From positions 62,001 to 126,000 of the forward strand of contig NZ_MINN01000128.1 of assembly GCF_001877785.1 (NCBI RefSeq): a stretch of DNA of 64,000 bases, read 5' to 3'. The translations under genes and the position numbers were made by a program. Below, piece after piece: positions 18,351 through 26,105 of this stretch (positions are counted from its first letter, which is position 1; every line of letters begins with the position of its first letter). The stretch comes from Rossellomorea aquimaris (GTDB lineage Bacteria > Bacillota > Bacilli > Bacillales > Bacillaceae_B). The notes under the pieces are model-generated. The model worked only from the letters and a program-made list of their open reading frames with translations. It ran no database searches and was not told the origin of the DNA.

Positions 18351-19280
18351 ATGAGAAAACTACTCGTATTCATATTGAGCTTGTCTCTTGTATTCCTTGG
18401 CGCCTGCTCGCTGCAGCCGCCGGAATGGGCAAAACCTGACACGAAAAACAAGGATCCGGAAGACATCAAGATCGGGCTGTCGGTTTCCACGTTGAATAAT
18501 CCATTCTTCGTCTCAATCCGGAACGGTGTCGAAGAAGAAGCGAAATCACAGGGGATGGACGTCATCGTTGTCGATGCCCAGAATGATGCAGCCAAACAAA
18601 TCAATGACGTTGAAGACTTGATCCAGCAGGGCGTTGATGTCCTGCTCATCAACCCGACCGATTCATCCGCGATATCCACCGCGGTCCAGTCGGCGAACAG
18701 TATCGGCATTCCAGTCATCACACTAGACCGTTCCGCCGATAAGGGCGAAGTGGAGACGCTGGTCACATCCGATAATGAAAAAGGCGGAGAAATGGCCGGC
18801 GAATATATCGTGGAACAGCTTGGTGATGGAGCGAAAGTCGCGGAACTTGAAGGGGTTCCGGGGGCATCCGCTACCCGCGAGCGCGGGAAGGGCTTCCACA
18901 ATATCGCCGATGAAAAACTGGAGGTCGTCGCAAAACAGACCGCCAACTTCGACCGTACGAAAGGGTTGAACACGATGGAAAACATCCTTCAGGGTAATCC
19001 TGATGTCAAAGCGGTGTTTGCGCACAATGACGAAATGGCACTCGGTGCGTATCAGGCGATCCAAAGCTCAGGCCGAGATGTTCTGGTCGTCGGATTCGAC
19101 GGAAATGATGATGCATTGAACAGTATCAAACAGGGGAATCTGTCCGCAACCGTCGCCCAGCAGCCCGTTGAAATCGGTAAGCTTGCCGTGAAGGCAGGAG
19201 CCGATGTGCTGCAGGGGAAGAAGGTTGAAGAGCTGATCCCGGTTCCGTTGAAACTGGTGACGGAGGAGAATGTAGAATAG
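18351..19280 (+). CDS. rbsB: D-ribose-binding lipoprotein
   Basis: 309 aa extracytoplasmic receptor. The second of two in-frame ATGs is used because GGAGG is 6 nt upstream. A lipoprotein signal ends in the lipobox LGAC with Cys19. The mature protein has the type I sugar-binding fold with 'GLSVSTLNNPFFVSIRNG', 'ALGAYQAIQSSGRDVLVVGFDGNDDAL' and 'VAQQPVEIGKLAV'. It ends the ribose operon. Confidence 0.93.
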   Translation: MRKLLVFILSLSLVFLGACSLQPPEWAKPDTKNKDPEDIKIGLSVSTLNNPFFVSIRNGVEEEAKSQGMDVIVVDAQNDAAKQINDVEDLIQQGVDVLLINPTDSSAISTAVQSANSIGIPVITLDRSADKGEVETLVTSDNEKGGEMAGEYIVEQLGDGAKVAELEGVPGASATRERGKGFHNIADEKLEVVAKQTANFDRTKGLNTMENILQGNPDVKAVFAHNDEMALGAYQAIQSSGRDVLVVGFDGNDDALNSIKQGNLSATVAQQPVEIGKLAVKAGADVLQGKKVEELIPVPLKLVTEENVE

Positions 19281-19311
19281 GGAAGTAGAGAATGATAATT
19301 GGTTGGTTTTA

Positions 19312-20160
19312 GTGATTGGAGAGGAGGCTCACGGGGGTGGGTCTCTTTTTATTTGAAGTTTTACGGATGCCGGGACATATATTGGCGGAAGGGGTATCAT
19401 TTGCCTGGTGTTAGCATGGATATTTTTTATAATTGACGGAATAAATAGTAAAATTCGAAGATTATTGGTGGGAATTCAAAGATTCCGCCCTGATGTCGAA
19501 AGAAAAAGTGCATTTTTCGGAAAGGTTCAGGCTGAAATTCAAATATTATCCAAAAAATGTAATTATTACTGCTCCGAAACACAAAGATTACTAAAAAATC
19601 GGTCCAATCACCCCCGGAAAATTCAAGATTAACTTTCAAAATACACAAATAAGACTCAAACCGGGCTCAATTTAATGGAGGGGGGACGAGATGAATTATC
19701 TAAGTGGATTGGAGAAACTCATGGGGATGGATCTATTTTTATAAGTAGGAACCTGGGGCGGCAGGCTGATTTATTGATAGAAGATGCCTTTTGTTTGGGT
19801 ATTTTTGGTAAGTGACGGAAATCGAGATATTCGAAGATTATTGGTGGGAATTCGAAGATTCCTGGCCGAAATCGAAAGAATAAGTGCATTTTTCGAAAGA
19901 TTTCAGGCCAAAATTCAAAGATTGACTAAAAACTGTAAAATTCACCGTTCTAAAACCTATAGATTAACTAAAAAAACTGTAAGATTCACCACTATAAAAC
20001 TCAAAAATTACCAAACCACCGCCCTAAGATTCAAACATTACCCAAAAACCGCCACACTCTCCGAAAAAACCACCCAAATCACCGTACCAAGAAGCTGCCA
20101 CGCCCCGAAACTTACCATCAGAACCCCCATTAACAGAAATCCCCTAAACAAATAACGGCA
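19312..20160 (+). repeat. Tandemly duplicated, 21-bp-periodic intergenic repeat tract
   Basis: This 940-nt gene-free gap after rbsB holds two diverged copies of a module of about 380 nt. Copy 1 begins at 'GTGATTGGAGAGGAGGCTC' (19312), copy 2 at 'GTGGATTGGAGAAACTC' (19705). Each starts with a GTGGGTCTCTTTTTAT / ATGGATCTATTTTTAT segment that may form a weak terminator. Each then enters an array of degenerate units like AATTCGAAGATTnnTGGCCG with period near 21 nt (19451-19640 and 19828-20060). The copies are about 83% identical over the best 97 nt. No credible gene was found. Confidence 0.75.
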
Positions 20161-20222
20161 TATCCCTGTTATAGTTAAAATAGAATGAATGGATTAATGA
20201 CAATCGTAGGGGAAATGAATCT

Positions 20223-20630
20223 ATGAAAAAGATAAAAAGTATCCTGTTCATGCTGCTTGGGATCGTGTCGCTCGGAATCGGGCTTGCCGGCACGGTGCTG
20301 CCTGTCCTTCCGGGCGGTCCGTTCTATTTATTTGCCGCCTTTTGTTTTGCCAAAAGTTCCAAGCGGATTGAAACATGGTTTAAAAATACAACTATATATG
20401 ATAAGTATGTTCTGGCATTTCTGCAAAAGAAGGGGATGACCCGCAGGGAGAAGATCAGAATCAACGTGACGGCCGATTTCTTCATCCTGCTTTCTGTCAT
20501 ATTCGTGGACATCCTGTTTGTCAGAATCATTTTAATAGTCCTCGCTTTGTACAAACATTATTATTTTGTGAAAAAAATAAAGACCCTGCCTGCGGATAGG
20601 CAAGGTGATGAGGTGAATGAAGCGAACTGA
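20223..20630 (+). CDS. DUF454 (YbaN-like) membrane protein
   Basis: 135 aa. Two hydrophobic hairpins are separated by a charged middle. The conserved N-terminal pattern 'LGIGLAGTVLPVLPGGPFYLFAAFCFAKSS' (about 17-46) marks the DUF454/YbaN family, followed by 'TWFKNTTIYDKYV'. The function of the family is unknown. It stands alone, with ATG after GGGGAAATGAAT. Confidence 0.75.
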   Translation: MKKIKSILFMLLGIVSLGIGLAGTVLPVLPGGPFYLFAAFCFAKSSKRIETWFKNTTIYDKYVLAFLQKKGMTRREKIRINVTADFFILLSVIFVDILFVRIILIVLALYKHYYFVKKIKTLPADRQGDEVNEAN

Positions 20631-20760
20631 CGCGGGAGGCGCGGCCGCTTTTCCCGGCTGTGGTCCTGCCGGCTGTCTCCAACCACATAAAAAGGGACGG
20701 GTCCCGGCTCTGCAGCCGGTGCTCGTCCATTTAAACAGCCTTCATATAACGGCCTGTAAT

Positions 20761-20955
20761 TTAGTCCATTGCTTTTAATTCCCCGGTCAGCCGCAGGAAT
20801 TCATTCTTGTCTCCGTCCCGCAATGCCCGGTCGATGTTCTGCTCGAGCTGTTCTTTCCGGAACACAAGCAGAGCTTTATCCAAAATCATTTCTGCCATTA
20901 AAGAGTCCAGGGTAATCAAATCAGGCTTTGGTGCGTTCAGCAAGTATTTCTTCAT
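20761..20955 (-). CDS. IDEAL-domain small protein
   Basis: 64 aa on the minus strand. ATG at 20955 is chosen because AAGGAG lies 9 nt upstream. The C-terminal half ('MAEMILDKALLVFRKEQLEQNIDRALRDGDKNEFLRLTGEL' region) fits the short helical IDEAL domain of Bacillus adaptor-like proteins such as the ComK/MecA-region YpiB type. Here the domain stands alone. Its partner is unknown. Confidence 0.65.
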   Translation of the reverse strand: MKKYLLNAPKPDLITLDSLMAEMILDKALLVFRKEQLEQNIDRALRDGDKNEFLRLTGELKAMD

Positions 20956-21032
20956 GAGAATCAACTCCTTGACCTTTTTTCTATTATACTAACCATTTTC
21001 TTAATTTTCAAACATTTTATAAAAAAAATTGA

Positions 21033-21078
21033 CCCGCCCCTCAATCCGTTAATCATCGACATACAGAGGGGCGGGCTT
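21033..21078 (-). terminator. GCCCGTCCC-family hairpin
   Basis: CCCGCCCCTC (21033-21042) pairs with GAGGGGCGGG (21066-21075). It lies just after the stop of the minus-strand gene 21090-21458 and before the IDEAL gene, so it probably terminates the former. It belongs to the dispersed hairpin family described in the findings. Confidence 0.65.
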
Positions 21079-21089
21079 TCAAAAGTATT

Positions 21090-21458
21090 TCAATCAAAGA
21101 AAAACAACGACCGCAAAGGATTCTTGAATGCTCTCTTGGTCGGTTCGTAATCGCGGACTGCGCTTGTGCAGGATTCGACTTCGCCGAATCCGATGAAATT
21201 CATCTTCATGTCGCGGTCGAGATTTCGGGCATATTCCCATTGTCCCCATTTCTCGAACAGTTTCACCTGCAGGTCCGCCGCCTTCAATCTGGTGTTCACG
21301 GTCAGTCTGCCGTCAGCGTCCTGTTCTATTCTGAACTCTTCTATTTCCCCGAACTTGTGCAGGATGAAATCGATCTCTTCCTGAAGCTTGTCCGGCTGAT
21401 TCCTGTATTCTTCTGACAAGATGACATTGGTCGTTACATGGATATTCATTTTCCCCAT
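21090..21458 (-). CDS. Hypothetical protein
   Basis: 122 aa, soluble and acidic, with no membrane segment. ATG at 21458 is chosen because GGAGG lies 7 nt upstream; the open frame extends 32 codons further without a site. It reads as mixed alpha/beta: 'MNIHVTTNVILSEEYRNQPDKLQEE' then 'EEFRIEQDADGRLTVNTRLKAADLQVKLFEKWGQW'. I do not recognise the family. It is divergent from the CNNM transporter gene. Confidence 0.55.
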   Translation of the reverse strand: MGKMNIHVTTNVILSEEYRNQPDKLQEEIDFILHKFGEIEEFRIEQDADGRLTVNTRLKAADLQVKLFEKWGQWEYARNLDRDMKMNFIGFGEVESCTSAVRDYEPTKRAFKNPLRSLFFFD

Positions 21459-21599
21459 TATAATTCCTCCGTTCTGGTTTTCGCCTGAAGAGGGTCTGCT
21501 AGTATATACGGATGGGGCATCAGATTGTTTCAGATTTTTGTGGATTCTGTTCATGCTTCAAGATAACACAGCCCGCTTAGCAAACTTCCCGGAAGCTTG

Positions 21600-21940
21600 A
21601 ATGACTAAGAGAAGATAATAATGAAATAGTGATAGTTTATTTGATTATGCACTCGGAATTAGGTAAAATCTTTTTATATTCATTTTTTTAAAACGGCTGG
21701 GGGGATGGAAATGGGACAGAGAAGCTAAGATTGCTTGCGACACGCGCAGGAACATATTTGGTAACGTATCAGCGCGGGCTGCTGAAAGCCGGAAGTTCTG
21801 CTTCTCATGACAGGTTCTATGCTATCCCTTCACTAGATAAGTAGATTCATAAGCTTTCATCTCCCGGAACCATTTACAATGTAAATGAGATTTTTAAAAA
21901 TAATGGAGGTGTAAGCCTCGTCCATGGATGAGGCTGCTAA
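21600..21940 (+). promoter_or_regulatory. Long structured leader of the CNNM/CorC gene
   Basis: About 340 nt without a gene before 21941. The region 21700-21860 is more GC-rich than its AT-rich flanks and has several short inverted repeats, but matches no riboswitch consensus I know. At its end, AGCCTCGTCCATGGATGAGGCT (21914-21935) can fold on itself with one G-U pair and would bury the ribosome site. A six-codon frame (MDEAAN, 21924-21944) ends by overlapping the TTG start of the transporter. Confidence 0.45.
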
Positions 21941-23245
21941 TTGACAACGTCTATAAATTTAATTTTGATTGCATTATTGATTGCTTTGACCGCATTTTTC
22001 GTGGCGACTGAGTTCGCGATTGTGAAGGTCCGCGGATCCAAGATTGACCAGCTTGTTGCTGAGGGCAGGAAGGGATCGATGGCAGCGAAGAAAGTCGTGA
22101 CTCATCTCGATGAGTACCTTTCTGCCTGTCAGCTCGGGATTACGATCACAGCCCTTGGTCTTGGTTGGCTGGGTGAGCCGACTGTTGAGAAGATTCTGCA
22201 TCCGCTGTTTGCTTATTTAGAAGTGAATGAAACGCTCACGCATTTGCTTTCATTCGGTATTGCCTTTGCTCTTGTAACCTTCCTCCACGTGGTGGTCGGT
22301 GAACTTGCCCCGAAAACGGTGGCGATTCAGAAAGCCGAGGCAGTGACTTTGCTGTTCGCGGGTCCGATTATTTGGTTCTACCGGATCATGTATCCGTTTA
22401 TTTGGCTTTTGAACGGTTCAGCCAGGGTGTTTGTGGGCATATTTGGACTAAAGACGGCTTCTGAGCATGACGAAGTCCATACAGAAGAAGAGCTGCGGAT
22501 CCTTCTTTCGGAAAGCTATCAAAGCGGGGAAATCAATAAGAATGAATTGAAGTATGTGAACAACATCTTTGAATTCGATGAGCGGATCGCCAAGGAAATC
22601 ATGGTTCCGCGGAAAGAAATAGTCTCCCTTTCGATCGACGATACATTTGCCGACGTGGTGGAGACACTGAGAAAAGAGAACTTCACCCGTTATCCGGTTA
22701 TTGACGGTGATAAGGATAACATCAAAGGATTCGTCAATATGAAGGAGCTTCTGACGGAGACGGTGACCAGGAACCTCGAAGAAGAGCATTTCAGGGTTCA
22801 TTCGTTCCTCAATCCGATCATTACCGTCATCGAGACGATTGCGATCCATGACCTGCTTGTGAAAATGCAGAAAGAGCGCGTGCATATCGCCGTGTTGATC
22901 GATGAATACGGCGGAACGGCAGGGATCGTGACGGTCGAGGACATCCTTGAAGAAATCGTCGGTGAGATCCGTGATGAATTTGATGAGGATGAAGTCGCTG
23001 AGGTAAGAAAGCTGAAGGACGGACATTATCTGCTTGATTCGAAGGTGCTGATCAATGAGGTTAACGCTCTTCTGGACATTTCGATCGACGTAGGGGACCT
23101 TGACATCGATACGATCGGCGGCTGGTTCATGACACACAACATCAATTCCAAAATCGGCAGTGTCATCGAAGAAGAGGGATACCGTTTTAAAATCATCGAA
23201 AAAGACGGCATCCAGCTCCGTTATCTCGAAGTGACGAAGCTTTAG
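21941..23245 (+). CDS. CNNM/CorC-HlyC family ion transporter (MpfA-like)
   Basis: 434 aa. An N-terminal DUF21 domain with four hydrophobic segments (about 1-190) contains '[24 protein letters not shown]'. A pair of CBS domains (about 205-330, '[11 protein letters not shown]' and '[29 protein letters not shown]') follows, then a C-terminal CorC_HlyC domain (345-430). The family includes the Bacillus magnesium exporter MpfA (YhdP) and paralogues YqhB/YugS. The TTG start overlaps the stop of a tiny leader frame. Divalent cation efflux is likely; the exact paralogue is not resolved. Confidence 0.85.
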   Translation: MTTSINLILIALLIALTAFFVATEFAIVKVRGSKIDQLVAEGRKGSMAAKKVVTHLDEYLSACQLGITITALGLGWLGEPTVEKILHPLFAYLEVNETLTHLLSFGIAFALVTFLHVVVGELAPKTVAIQKAEAVTLLFAGPIIWFYRIMYPFIWLLNGSARVFVGIFGLKTASEHDEVHTEEELRILLSESYQSGEINKNELKYVNNIFEFDERIAKEIMVPRKEIVSLSIDDTFADVVETLRKENFTRYPVIDGDKDNIKGFVNMKELLTETVTRNLEEEHFRVHSFLNPIITVIETIAIHDLLVKMQKERVHIAVLIDEYGGTAGIVTVEDILEEIVGEIRDEFDEDEVAEVRKLKDGHYLLDSKVLINEVNALLDISIDVGDLDIDTIGGWFMTHNINSKIGSVIEEEGYRFKIIEKDGIQLRYLEVTKL

Positions 23246-23254
23246 ACGCAAGAA

Positions 23255-23288
23255 AAGCAACTGGTTTGGTAGACCGGTTGCTTCTTTT
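23255..23288 (+). terminator. Intrinsic terminator between the CNNM and AI-2E genes
   Basis: AAGCAACTGGT (23255-23265) pairs with ACCGGTTGCTT (23273-23283), followed by CTTTTC. It lies upstream of the next gene and argues against any start codon before 23290 for that gene. Confidence 0.7.
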
Positions 23289-23325
23289 CATACATATGAA
23301 TATTACTTTAAGGCAGGTGATTCAA

Positions 23326-24429
23326 TTGGCAAAAAGCAAACTGTATCGATGGAGTATTCAGATACTCATTATCTTGACCATTATCTATGTAGCAACGAAA
23401 GTCCAGTTTTTATTTCAGCCGATCGGGGTCCTGTTTTCCACGATTTTCTTCCCGATCATCATTGCCGGATTTCTTTACTTCCTGTTGAATCCGCTTGTGA
23501 ATTTACTTGAAAAACTGAAGCTTCCAAGGACGGTCGCCATCCTTGTCCTTTATGCGCTGATCATCGGGGTGATCAGCCTGATCATCGGGAATATCGCACC
23601 GATCATCACAAAACAGGTGACCGGGCTGATTAACGATATGCCTGACTATGTAAGGCAGACCCGTGATTATATCATCCATTTATCCGAGAGCGATCAGTTC
23701 AAGTGGATGATGAATCAGGACTACGTTCCGCTTGAGGATATCGAGAAACGTCTGGGTGAGTATGCAAATACCCTTCCTGACAATATTACAGCTGCCATCA
23801 CAGGATTTTTCGGCATCCTGACAAGCATAGCGATTACGATCGTCACGGTTCCGTTCCTGTTGTTCTTCATGTTCAAGGATGGTCACAAACTTCCGCATGC
23901 GATTGCAAAATTCATGCCGGATGCGTACCGCGAAGAAGGATTGAAAACATTGCACGACACGAATGACACGTTGGGCGCATATATTCAGGGGCAGCTTCTC
24001 GTCGGTTTGTTTGTCGGGACACTGACCTTCATAGGCTACCTGATCATTGGGCTGCCTTATGCGCTGGTGATGGCGCTCATAGGGGCAGTCACGAACATTA
24101 TCCCTTACCTGGGGCCGTTCCTTGGAGCCGCCCCGGCGGTCGTCATCGCATTGTTCGATTCACCGACAAAAGCGATCCTCGTCGTGGTCGTCATCCTGAT
24201 AGCACAGCAGATCGAAGGGAACGTGCTGTCGCCTCTCATCCTCGGAAAGAGCCTCGACACCCATCCTGCGACGATCATCATACTGCTCCTTGTAGCGGGG
24301 AACCTTGCCGGGATCCTCGGTATGATCCTTGCGATTCCGACGTATGCGGTCGCCAAGACCATCGTCGTGAATACGGTGAAGTTCATCAGAATGCGCCGGT
24401 ATAACTTAAGTGAGTTGAAAAAAGAATAG
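23326..24429 (+). CDS. AI-2E family transporter (PerM/YdgG-type membrane protein)
   Basis: 367 aa with eight hydrophobic segments: three or four at the N-terminus and a C-terminal cluster with 'PYALVMALIGAVTNIIPYLGPFLGAAPAVVIAL' and 'EGNVLSPLILGKSLDTHPATIIILLLVAGNLAGILGMILAIP', typical of this family. The TTG at 23326 after AGGTGAT is chosen because earlier in-frame codons lie in a terminator hairpin. Family members act as exporters of signals or as sodium/proton antiporters; the substrate cannot be told. Confidence 0.82.
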   Translation: MAKSKLYRWSIQILIILTIIYVATKVQFLFQPIGVLFSTIFFPIIIAGFLYFLLNPLVNLLEKLKLPRTVAILVLYALIIGVISLIIGNIAPIITKQVTGLINDMPDYVRQTRDYIIHLSESDQFKWMMNQDYVPLEDIEKRLGEYANTLPDNITAAITGFFGILTSIAITIVTVPFLLFFMFKDGHKLPHAIAKFMPDAYREEGLKTLHDTNDTLGAYIQGQLLVGLFVGTLTFIGYLIIGLPYALVMALIGAVTNIIPYLGPFLGAAPAVVIALFDSPTKAILVVVVILIAQQIEGNVLSPLILGKSLDTHPATIIILLLVAGNLAGILGMILAIPTYAVAKTIVVNTVKFIRMRRYNLSELKKE

Positions 24430-24445
24430 CACAGCCAGATAGAAA

Positions 24446-24488
24446 GCCCGTCCCTTGATGCATGTCTGCATAAAGGGGCGGGTTTTTT
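24446..24488 (+). terminator. GCCCGTCCC-family terminator hairpin
   Basis: CCCGTCCCTT (24447-24456) pairs with AAGGGGCGGG (24473-24482), with an inner ATGCA/TGCAT stem and a seven-T tail. It ends the AI-2E gene. Confidence 0.8.
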
Positions 24489-24578
24489 TGAAGGATTTCC
24501 TGCCCTTTCCAGGGAAGTAGTAGAGTGGCGGTTCCAAAGGGGAATGTACGTGTCTTAATACATAAGGAGGGGTTCAAT

Positions 24579-25016
24579 GTGTTCATCGTCAACGTTGAAG
24601 CAGCCATCCATCGTGATGGAAAGTGGCTATTAATAAGAAGAAGTGAAAAAGAGGAGCATGCGGCGGGGGAGCTGTCACTCGTCGGAGGCAAATGTGATCC
24701 GGAAGGAGTGGCGAATGATATACTCGAACGGACATTGATCCGGGAAGTGGAGGAAGAAGTGGGAGCAGTGATCGGAGGGCTGACCTATGTGAATAGTTCT
24801 TCTTTTGTAACGGACACAGGGGTGAACGTGGTTGATATCGTATTCCTTTGTCAGCTTGAATCCGGTGAACCCTGCCCGAAGAGTACTGACGAAGTCGATG
24901 AGGTGTTATGGATGTCGACGTCCGAGATTTTGTCAAATGGAGAGATCCCGGAATATTTAAAGACGAATGTCTCGCTTGCCGAAAAGAAGATTCAGGAGAG
25001 TGCGTCTGTTAATTAA
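24579..25016 (+). CDS. NUDIX hydrolase
   Basis: 145 aa from GTG 24579, preceded by AAGGAGGGG; an overlapping ATG one base earlier is out of frame. The NUDIX box is visible around residues 42-65: 'GGKCDP...REVEEEVG', with the metal-binding REVxEExG core intact. It would hydrolyse a nucleoside diphosphate linked to another moiety. The substrate is not predictable. It is followed by a perfect hairpin terminator. Confidence 0.8.
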   Translation: MFIVNVEAAIHRDGKWLLIRRSEKEEHAAGELSLVGGKCDPEGVANDILERTLIREVEEEVGAVIGGLTYVNSSSFVTDTGVNVVDIVFLCQLESGEPCPKSTDEVDEVLWMSTSEILSNGEIPEYLKTNVSLAEKKIQESASVN

Positions 25017-25030
25017 GCTGCTCATAATGA

Positions 25031-25058
25031 AAAAGTGTTCATGATTTCATGAACACTT
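25031..25058 (+). terminator. Palindromic terminator after the NUDIX gene
   Basis: AAGTGTTCATGA and TCATGAACACTT form a perfect 12-bp stem directly after the stop codon. There are few T residues after it, so termination strength is uncertain. Confidence 0.6.
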
Positions 25059-25066
25059 CTGATTGA

Positions 25067-25165
25067 GCCGTGATTGTCACGCCGCCTTTTCGCGTAACGC
25101 CAATCATGGCTGCAGGATATGGGGTTATCATCCTGTCTTTAGCTTAAAGTATGAAACGCGTTTCA
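25067..25165 (+). promoter_or_regulatory. Inverted repeats upstream of the GNAT gene
   Basis: GCCGTGATTG (25067-25076) pairs with CAATCATGGC (25101-25110) with an inner ACGC/GCGT stem. Further on, TGAAACGCGTTTCA (25152-25165) is a perfect 14-bp palindrome 41 nt before the start. The second resembles a LacI- or TetR-class operator but lacks the central CG of cre. The regulator is unknown. Confidence 0.4.
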
Positions 25166-25206
25166 GAGCAAGAATTTTTTATGAAATCCTGTCAGGAGGA
25201 GAAAAA

Positions 25207-25626
25207 GTGAAACTCGAAATAACAGAAGAATACTGCAGCGGCGACCTCGAGGAAATGAAAGCAGTCTATCAGTCAGTTGGATGGATGAAGCATTCTGCTG
25301 AGGTGATTAAACAGGTATTCGAATCAAGTAATGTCATCGTGATTGTTAAATTGGAGGAGCGGGTTGTCGGCTTCGGGAGGGCTCTGTCTGACGGTGTTTT
25401 TAATGCTGCCATCTATGATATCGTCGTCCACCGGGAGTTTCAGCAGCAGGGCATTGCCAAGAAGATCCTGGCACATTTATTGGATAGGCTGGAGCGGGTT
25501 TCCTGCGTCCATTTGATTTCCACCAGCGGGAATGAAGCATTTTATAAGAAGTGCGGTTTCAGAAAGATGAAGACGGGGATGGCGCGGTACATACGGGAGG
25601 AATTGCAGGATGAGTATCTTGAGTGA
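25207..25626 (+). CDS. GNAT family N-acetyltransferase
   Basis: 139 aa. The GTG at 25207 follows AGGAGGA. The acetyl-CoA-binding motif A reads 'YDIVVHREFQQQGIAKKILAHLLDRL' (V-x-x-x-Q-x-x-G-I/A), followed by 'NEAFYKKCGFRKM', the usual end of the fold. The acceptor substrate is not predictable. It is the last gene before a repeat-bearing gap. Confidence 0.8.
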   Translation: MKLEITEEYCSGDLEEMKAVYQSVGWMKHSAEVIKQVFESSNVIVIVKLEERVVGFGRALSDGVFNAAIYDIVVHREFQQQGIAKKILAHLLDRLERVSCVHLISTSGNEAFYKKCGFRKMKTGMARYIREELQDEYLE

Positions 25627-25639
25627 TACTTGTCTTTTT

Positions 25640-25845
25640 TTGCTTAAAGAAACTGTTTTGAGTTTGATAATAACTAAACAGTTGTGATGATAAACTTTTG
25701 GATTTGCTTATATTACAATAAAGTCGCCGATTGGTTCAGTCAGGATAGGGAGTTTTGATAATAAATCGTTGATTTTCAATAATTAATCTTTTAATTTCGA
25801 TAATAAAATTTACATTTTCGATAATAATGCCGGTTCAACCTTTTG
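25640..25845. repeat. AT-rich intergenic array with about 21-nt units
   Basis: Within a 480-nt gap, 25750-25835 holds at least four units of the form TTTCGATAATAAnnnnnnnnn, spaced 20-22 nt (GTTTTGATAATAAATCG, TTTTCAATAATTAATC, TTTCGATAATAAAATT, TTTCGATAATAATGCC). AAACTGTTTT and AAACAGTT further left form a loose inverted repeat. The rest of the gap holds the terminator of the next gene and no credible frame. Confidence 0.65.
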
Positions 25846-26059
25846 TAATCGTTGATTTACCCTGTCTTTTCAGTGAGAAGCTGCTATATCATTGAATCTC
25901 CAACTGTAACCAGATGCTTTTTTGATGATTTTCAACGAAAAATGGTCTTGAAACAAAACAAAAAAGCCTGTACTCCGTCTTTTTATGTGGGAGGCAGACA
26001 AATCTTTTACTCCCCAGCTGTAATGGGAGTTATTTTTACTAAAAAGGCTGAACCCAAAC

Positions 26060-26098
26060 AAAAAGCCCGTATCCCGGCCATCCAGGATACAGGCATCT
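26060..26098 (-). terminator. Terminator of the 26.1-27.7 kb minus-strand gene
   Basis: Read on the minus strand, GCCTGTATCC and GGATACGGGC form a 10-bp stem followed by TTTTTGTTT, directly after the stop at 26106. Confidence 0.8.
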
Positions 26099-26105
26099 TT
26101 CCCAA

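Noticed and set aside
19408-20155. Two similar small reading frames (74 and 123 codons) in the repeat tract after rbsB
   Set aside because: They lack ribosome sites, their peptides simply mirror the 21-bp period, and amino-acid identity between copies is lower than DNA identity, which argues against coding.
21700-21860. Known riboswitch class (M-box, yybP-ykoY, ydaO, fluoride) before the CNNM gene
   Set aside because: I could not fit any of these consensus cores to the sequence, so only an unclassified leader is reported.
22448-23260. A 270-codon frame antisense to the CNNM/CorC gene
   Set aside because: It is the complement of an intact, well-conserved gene, with no ribosome site or recognisable domain.
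25152-25165. Catabolite (cre) site TGAAACGCGTTTCA
   Set aside because: The cre consensus needs CG at the centre; here the centre is GC, so CcpA binding is doubtful.
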